Assembly (NCBI RefSeq): GCF_001659605.2 | Contig: NC_035163.2 | Span: 32,266,158-32,330,157 of the forward strand | Reading direction: 5' to 3' | Length of the DNA: 64,000 bases | DNA from: Manihot esculenta | Lineage: Eukaryota > Streptophyta > Magnoliopsida > Malpighiales > Euphorbiaceae | Shown here: positions 57,634 to 64,000 of the stretch, piece after piece | How the letters are laid out: each line of letters starts with the position of its first letter | Numbering within the stretch: position 1 is the stretch's first letter | Notes under the pieces: generated by a model | What the model saw: the letters and a program-made list of their open reading frames with translations, nothing else | Told to the model about the DNA's origin: nothing | The model's database searches: none | Translations under genes and position numbers: made by a program

Positions 57634-59640
57634 GGCTGGGGCCCATCTTGGAATGAGGACTGACCATTAAAGTATGGGTCAATCTCTTTATCCCCCAATC
57701 TTGAACCATGTCATCTTTGTAGAAAGAAGAAGGATAGGGATGGTTTTGGTATTTACATGTTTTGAATCCTGTATCATCAATTGGTAGTACTTTTAGGATT
57801 ATATGTTTAATTTGGTAATGCATAGTTCTGTGGGAGTGGGTGGGTTTGAATAACTATTTAAAACTGTTGGTTTTAGACATTGTTTTTTGTAAGTTATGAT
57901 CTGTAGCCTTTGAATACTCCAAAATCTTTAGGGTCGATTGCAGTTGCAGGTTTCATTGTTTGTGCCTTCCCTCTCCTTTTAAACTTTTCATATTGAATCT
58001 GTGGATTGATGAATGTTTTGGTGGATTATCAAAAGAGAGATGGAGATGTTTGGGTTCAACGCTGTAAAGCCTATTTTATGCGGAGGCCCAGCTGGAAGTT
58101 TTGGAGGGCTTGGGCTAAAATTGTGATTTGGAGGACAGCCAGCAGGCCGAGGGCATAAATTTGGGTGGTCCCCACTCCCCTCCGCTCCGGCAGTGATCCA
58201 TTTTGTGCAATAATTAATAACAGGAACTTGTTATTGTCGGTGACCCCAACGCGCTTTCCCAAACTTTGCCGACACGACATTTTCCTCTTTCTCACCTAAT
58301 CGGGATTCATGCCCACCGAGCGGTTTACAGTCCATGTAAAAATTAAAATTAAATTCGATTAAATTAAATTCAAATTTATATGAAAAATTAATTTATTACA
58401 TTTAATCCATTTCATTTTTAAATATTTTTTCTCGTCCATAAACAAAACTAAAAATTTTAATTGTTGTTCCAAAATTCAATTATTAAATTTGGTTATAATT
58501 GATTAACCCCTGAATAATCTCTTAAATTCGATTTCAATTAGTCATTACTCTTAAATTAAAATCAATCAAAAGCCCTGACCATTAATCATGTCTATTGTTA
58601 TAGGAAGTTTAGTTAGCAATTAAAAATAATTTGACTAAAATTGAATCAAGTAATTCAACTAATTTGATGAATTGAGTAGGTAATTTGCAACTATAAGATT
58701 TAGTAAAATTTACAATTTATATATTTTTTTAATAATAAATAATTTAATTCTGAATTCTTTATTATATTAAGAAAACAATTCTTTTACTTTTATTGAAAAT
58801 ATTATTTTTTTTAACTTACAATTAGTTCATCATAAATCAAATTAAATTATTACAAATGTCATATTAAAATTATAAAAAATTAAATTATTATAAATATTAA
58901 ATTTAAATAACTTAAATTATTATAAAAATAGAACTTAAATTATTAAATTATTATAGTTAAGTGTGAATTTTAATAAAATAACATTGTATTAAAAACATAA
59001 ATGCTATAAGTTATTATTTTTCATTAAAAAAGTATAGGTTAAGTTGTTGATTTTACCAAATCTTATAATACAATGAGTAGCTTTGCTTTTTAAAAAAATA
59101 ACTTTAAATTTAATATGATATTTAATTTAGATAACTCTTAAATATAATTAAGACACAAGTGAAATTAATTTAATTTTTAATTTAAATTTATGTAAATTTA
59201 TATTTAAAATTAAATTATTGGATTAAATGAAATCTAGTACTGATATTTTAATACCTTATATTAAATATAAACTTTAAAAAACTCATACTATTTAAATCAA
59301 ATTAAATTTGAAATTCTTAATGATATGTTTGCACAAATACATTTGAAATTGAAAATTCGCATTTAGTTTTAGTATAGATTATTAATAAATTATAATATTT
59401 TATGTTTTTTTTTCTAATGTTTGTAAGCTTAATATATATTTAAAACTCATATCAATTCAACAAAAGTTTTAACAAATTCAAATCTCATAACACAAGTTAA
59501 ATAGATCTAGTCTCAACTCTATTCAACTATAATCTTAACATTTTTTTTTTTGTTTAAATAGAAATTGGGAATTAAGAGAGTAGAATATGAGATCTCTCAG
59601 ATTTACTCATATACATCTACCGCCAGATTAATTTTGTGAG
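57634..59640. other. Intergenic: 3' UTR, promoter-like island, AT-rich DNA
   Basis: 57634-58050 is the 3' UTR and downstream DNA of the acidic-protein gene. 58057-58320 is less AT-rich and has site II-like GGCCCA (58085-58090) and TGGGCT (58111-58116) but no gene behind it. 58330-59640 is strongly AT-rich without a recognised feature. Confidence 0.55.
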
Positions 59641-59657
59641 TGCAATCCTAACATTGA

Positions 59658-61720
59658 TTTTTTTTTTGAAAATGAAGCTACTGATTATATTAATAAAATT
59701 TTATCAAACAAAAAGAGATATCATCTCAAACAGAGAGGCGATTATATCTAATAGATTCTCTAGCCAAAGTATGAGCAGTTAAAGTAGTATTACGACGAAC
59801 TCATCTAACAGAAATATCAGTTCTAGAGTCTACCAAAGATTTACAATCATTCAAAATCAAACCCCTGCATAAGATATTTTGGTAAAAATACTCCTCAAGT
59901 GTCTGTCTAAAACCCCTGCATAAGATAATTGGGCAAAAATGCTCATCATTTTTTCTCATCTCTCGAGTATAAAATATTAAAATCTCCCAAACAAAACCAC
60001 AGAAGAGAGCTTATACGAAATAAAGTTCGAATAAAGTTCCAAGACTGACGTCGTCGTTGCGATTCTGAAAACCTATAATAACTAATAAACCTCCATTGAA
60101 CATTACATTCCGAAACAACCGAATCAATAAAATTTGAAAAAAAGCCAACCACAAAAATAGACACATGACTCTTTCACATTAACGAAAGGTCTCCTCACAA
60201 TCCTTGTCTATTGACTGAGAAGCAACCATCAAAATGTAAAAAACTATGAAAAAATTTCATGCGAGAACTAAGAGCTTTTATTTCCATCAAAAATAAAATG
60301 TCTGGCTTGTAACTAGTAACCAAATCTTTCAATGCATTAACTGTCCAAGAATTGCTGAGTCCTCGGCGGTTTCAACACAGGACGATCATTGCTTTCGGTT
60401 ATCCCGACCTTTGACATGATGAGCTGCTTTACTGTTGTCTGTCAAATTAACTTTCGCAGGGGTGTTGTTAGAGACATCATGTTGTGAGGAAGGAAAACCT
60501 GTAACAACGTTATGTTTAGTGTTTCTTGACCTTTTTTTAATATCATCATTTATTCGGACTGCAATCTCCTCATCAAACTTATCAGAACTGCCTTGACTTA
60601 CATAATTCTTGTCCATATCCATAATATAGTACTCAGTCTCTTTATTTATAATGGGTTGACTTTTGCCAAATAAGGAGAATTGTCTATTATATGCTGCCAA
60701 ATTAGTATTTTCAAAATTGCTAGTTGATGCCAATCCTGCCACAAATCTCGGCGGAGCAGGATTGCCGGAATCACGCAGCCATAGGCTTGTCGGTCTCTGG
60801 TTCCGACGAACAGGTGCTCTGAGAAACTCACCCCAACCAAACTTGATATCTTCTTTCTTCAACCTCAGCCGCAAGTCACAAAAAGCCTCCACATGACCTA
60901 ATTTTCCACATAGTAAAAAATAGTCATCTTTTCGTATTAAAACTTCATAGTAAACTCAGTACTATCGTCTCCAACAAACTTCTTCCACCATTTCAAAGGT
61001 TGCCGAATGTCCAAACAAACTTTAACTCTCATAGAGTCCGGCAACATAGCTGAAGCATTTTTCATATCATACTCTTTATCGTGACCAACAAAATTCTTGA
61101 TCAATTTAGCCAACGTCTCGTTATAATAACCAAAAGGGAGGTCTTTAATCAGAATCAAAAAATCAGAATGAGTTAGAGGGATATGAAAAAAATTGTCATT
61201 ACCTTGTGTCTCCTTCCAAACAAGCAAGAATCGATTGTACAACCAAGGGACCAAATTTCCTATATTTTCAAAATCAACTTTATTAAAAAATCGAAATAGA
61301 TATCTTTTTGCCTCTAATTTCATAATAGATACATCTCTAAAGGATGCCATAAATCTACCAAAGAGGTCTGTATATTTTGAAAATTAATTGAATTATATAT
61401 AAGAAATATTTCCACCATATAAAAATCATAAGTGACGATCAGAATATTTCTGGAGCTCTTGACATGGACAACACCGTCTTTTTCTTCATTGATAGTCAAT
61501 TGACGCATATCGTTTTCTATGGAAAAGGAGAAAAAAAAATAGATTTAAAGAAGAGAAAAAAACAAGAGTATCAAGTCATAAAGGGACCTCAGGAAACTTG
61601 ATCCTAAATTTATGTTTTTAACATTATATAAATCAATGAAAAATATTAAACACATAATTCTTACATTTAAAAATATTTCTCCCAAATAAAGTTTAAATAC
61701 CAGTGAAGCAGTAGTAAAAA
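59658..61720 (-). mobile_element. Degenerate, internally deleted L1-type LINE, copy 2
   Basis: Minus-strand element with an A tail (plus T run 59658-59667). ORF1: 61508-60937 (MRQLTINEEKDGVV, SSRNILIVTYDFYM, then a DUF4283-type domain with WLYNRFLLVWKETQ and RVKVCLDIRQPLKWWKKF), a zinc-knuckle remnant (LCGKLGHVEAFCD near 60890) and a basic tail (EFLRAPVRRNQRP). ORF2: an endonuclease fragment, 60164-59946 (WRFISYYRFSESQRRRQSW, WFCLGDFNILYSRDEKK). About 80 bases later it is joined to the C-terminal RNase H piece, 59860-59690 (NDCKSLVDSRTDISVR, VRRNTTLTAHTLARES). The whole RT is missing. The joint contains a 36-base duplicated segment (CTTATGCAGGGGTTT twice). The 5' border is approximate. Confidence 0.82.
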
Positions 61721-62141
61721 AAAAAAAAACCAAGGAAATGTCATTATTGGGTAGAAAGGGTTGATCCATCGGTGTCGATGGGCTGCCACCTAATCAAATC
61801 AACACCAATTAATTTTTTTTTCGAAGTATTAATTAATTAATCAAAGATTAACCTTGAAGGAAAACAACATTCCACTCCATTCCTTTCACCTCACCCTACA
61901 CCTCACCTGCAGCACAGATACAATTCAAATCACTAAGGTGAGTAAAGTACCACTTTCACAAAACGCCGATAACAATACTATCTACTTTACCTACTCCTCC
62001 GCCCTCGCCATTTCCCGTAGGAACACCATCACCGACACATCCCTCTGTTCCTCAGCGAAAACCAGATTCCGATCAGATCTGGTTTTCAATTATATTTGCA
62101 TTGAAATGCTCATTGATTTTGCTTCGTAAGATCAGTGAAAA

Positions 62142-64000
62142 ATGGCCATCTCTAGTCCTATCACTCCTGGTCAGGTGTGTTTCTTCTTGCTTTTGCTCTT
62201 TTGATTCATTTCATTTTAGATCTTGCTTCGATTTTAATGTTTCATTTGTTGGTGATCGATTTTGCAGGTTTCGTTTTTTCTTGGAATTGTACCTGTAATT
62301 GCTGCCTGGATATATTCAGAGTTTTTGGAGTATAAGAAAAATGCCGCCGCATTGAAAGCGTGAGTTGAATATTCTTCTGCTTGTTATTATTATAGAGGGT
62401 GGTTTTTAAGCTTAATTGAAGTTGCTCTTACTGTTAGTAGGCATTCTGATATTGGGTTGGTCGAAGTGGGGAATGACACTGTTAAAGAAGATGACAAAGC
62501 TGTTTTACTTGAAGGGGGAGGTCTTCAGTCTGCTTCTCCTAGAGCTAAGAGTTCCCCTGCTTCATCTCCTATTTTTAGGTTCGTTAAGGCTAACACTCAC
62601 TTTTTTGAAGGGCTCAGTCTCGATTGTTTTTTATGAACTTTTCCACTGATGAAATTGCTTGGCTGTTGATCCGATTAGGTTCCTTCTTATGGACGAGCAA
62701 TTCTTGATTGATAATCGGTTGACGTTGAGAGCTATGTGAGTTAATTATTCAGTTGGACTTCGATTAGGAATTCTTTAACTTGTTGAAAATTTTCAGCAAT
62801 TTTAAATTCCCTTCTCTTCCTGTGCAGATCTGAATTTTGTGCCCTTCTGGGGTATTTTTATCTTTGTGACCGAACGGGTTTCTTTAACTCCTCAAAGAAG
62901 GTGCTGCTGTTAATTTCTTTTACTTTTTTGTCGTTGGTTCCTTGTTAATTGTCAGCAAAGCATATGACTAACAGCTTTTTAATAATTTAGCACTCATTGG
63001 ACTGCCAAATATCAAATGCTTTGCTTTCAATTTCTTTTAACTCATTACAATTGCAGTGATCAAAGAACTTTCATTCTAATACTGTTAGCATTTTATTTAT
63101 ATTTCTGATTTGAGTTTAATGTCAACTTTGGTCTGTCTATGCAGAGTTTTAATAGAGATCTTTTCTGGTTTCTCTACTCTCTTCTCATCATAGTTTCAGC
63201 AATAACTTCTTTCAAGATACATCATGACAAGTCGCCATTCTCAGGAAAACCCATACTTTATTTGAATAGGCATCAAACTGAGGAGTGGAAAGGCTGGATG
63301 CAGGTGTGTCACTCTTTCAAATGGTATTAATTTTGAAATGTTCATTATGAAGTTTCTGATGTGGTGGATGGAAGATTTGGTAATTGAATTACATTGTTGC
63401 TGATCACATATGGGTGCATAATCTTCTAGGTAGACTGGTTAGGCTTCAAATATGCATGTGCTCCTGCTTCCTACCTTGATTGGTAATCTTACTCATGTTT
63501 TGCTATCTTTCAGGTATTGTTTTTGATGTATCATTACTTTGCTGCAACAGAAATCTATAATGCAATCCGACTGTTTATTGCTGCTTATGTGTGGATGACT
63601 GGATTTGGGAACTTCTCATATTATTATGTTCGCAAAGATTTCAGTCTTGCTAGGTTCGCTCAGGTATGATATGTCCTCTTAAAGTTTACCACACTTTTCT
63701 GTCTACTATGAAGTTTCTTCTGGTTCTGAGAATTTCTTCTTGAGCAGATGATGTGGCGGCTTAATTTCTTGGTGATATTTTGCTGCATTGTGCTTAACAA
63801 CAGTTACATGCTATATTACATTTGCCCCATGCACACTCTTTTCACTCTTATGGTCTATGGGGCGCTTGGTATTTTCAATCAATACAATGAGATTGGATCT
63901 GTCATGGCTCTGAAAATCTTCTCCTGCTTCTTGGTGGTTGTCCTAATATGGGAAATTCCTGGAGTTTTCGAACTGGTCTGGAGCCCATTTACATTTTTCC
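62142..64000 (+). CDS. RWA2: RWA-type wall polysaccharide O-acetylation protein (5' part, window ends inside)
   Basis: RWA (Reduced Wall Acetylation, Cas1p-like) proteins are multi-pass Golgi membrane proteins needed for O-acetylation of xylan and other wall polymers, probably by supplying acetyl donor. Exons: 62142-62174, 62268-62359, 62441-62578, 62679-62735, 62828-62900, 63145-63303, 63514-63663, then 63748 to the window end. They give about 318 residues in one frame. The N-terminus [11 protein letters not shown] and helix [14 protein letters not shown] are typical. A polar Ser-rich loop ([14 protein letters not shown]) precedes further membrane helices ([35 protein letters not shown]). 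The conserved [14 protein letters not shown] segment is present. The symbol is chosen because of the GAL1/PAPS3 neighbourhood; RWA1, 3 and 4 are alternatives. About 200 C-terminal residues lie outside the window. Confidence 0.93.

Noticed and set aside
57368..57823. His/Ser-rich minus-strand frames opposite exon 2 of the acidic gene.
   Set aside because: Antisense shadow of Asp/Glu codons (ATC/TCA/CAT), with no independent support.

Overview
The window is nuclear DNA from a eudicot plant. It carries spliced genes for a galactokinase, a poly(A) polymerase, an RWA-type wall O-acetylation protein and PMEI/invertase-inhibitor proteins, together with plant Ty3/gypsy, L1 and hAT elements. The species cannot be fixed from the sequence. 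A rosid, perhaps Malpighiales, is a guess.

Left half (1-32.9 kb) is a nest of LTR retrotransposons. The oldest layer, element C, is a decayed minus-strand Tat-lineage Ty3/gypsy element (about 22.6-32.9 kb) with gag, an RT fragment and two RNase H domains. Chromovirus-like (Tekay/Del) element B was inserted against it (minus strand, 5' LTR 20403-22555). B's RT gene is split by a second chromovirus, element A (3730-17473, minus, TSD CATGC). A has both LTRs, a tRNA-Met primer site, a polypurine tract and one 1,650-codon gag-pol frame broken by two TAG stops. A's 3' LTR in turn hosts two solo LTRs in opposite orientations (4323-6578 minus, TSD ATTGG; 7387-9577 plus, TSD TGCAT). Two more related LTRs lie in element C (26341-28619, TSD ACTCG; 29041-31350, flanked by a 95-bp duplication instead of a 5-bp one). 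The right part of another LTR occupies 1-1777.

All of these 2.0-2.3 kb LTRs share an architecture that I think is the most interesting thing here. Behind a short U3 and a TATA box are three predicted introns with good splice consensus. The second predicted intron holds an array of a 13-nt palindrome (TTCGGC-N-GCCGAA). The third holds a fast-changing minisatellite whose unit sequence differs between copies but mostly keeps a CCWGG...CCWGG stem.

Right half (36.4-64 kb) is gene space. In order: galactokinase GAL1 (plus, 13 exons), a small single-pass membrane protein gene (plus), a PMEI/invertase-inhibitor cluster (gene, pseudogene, gene; minus), a 1.36-kb non-autonomous hAT element with a perfect 8-bp TSD, a short PAPS3-like poly(A) polymerase (minus, 10 coding exons), a very acidic probably nuclear protein (plus), and the 5' part of an RWA gene (plus, cut by the window end). 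GAL1, PAPS3 and RWA2 are also near neighbours on Arabidopsis chromosome 3 (At3g06580, At3g06560, At3g06550, from memory), so this is probably a conserved syntenic block. Two L1-type LINE copies (about 34.1-35.0 kb plus; 59.66-61.7 kb minus) share the same internal deletion joining the endonuclease region directly to the RNase H end, which suggests a mobilised non-autonomous LINE subfamily.

No tRNA, rRNA, CRISPR or organellar insertion was seen. Exon boundaries are hand-derived from GT-AG sites and reading frame, and have not been checked against transcripts.
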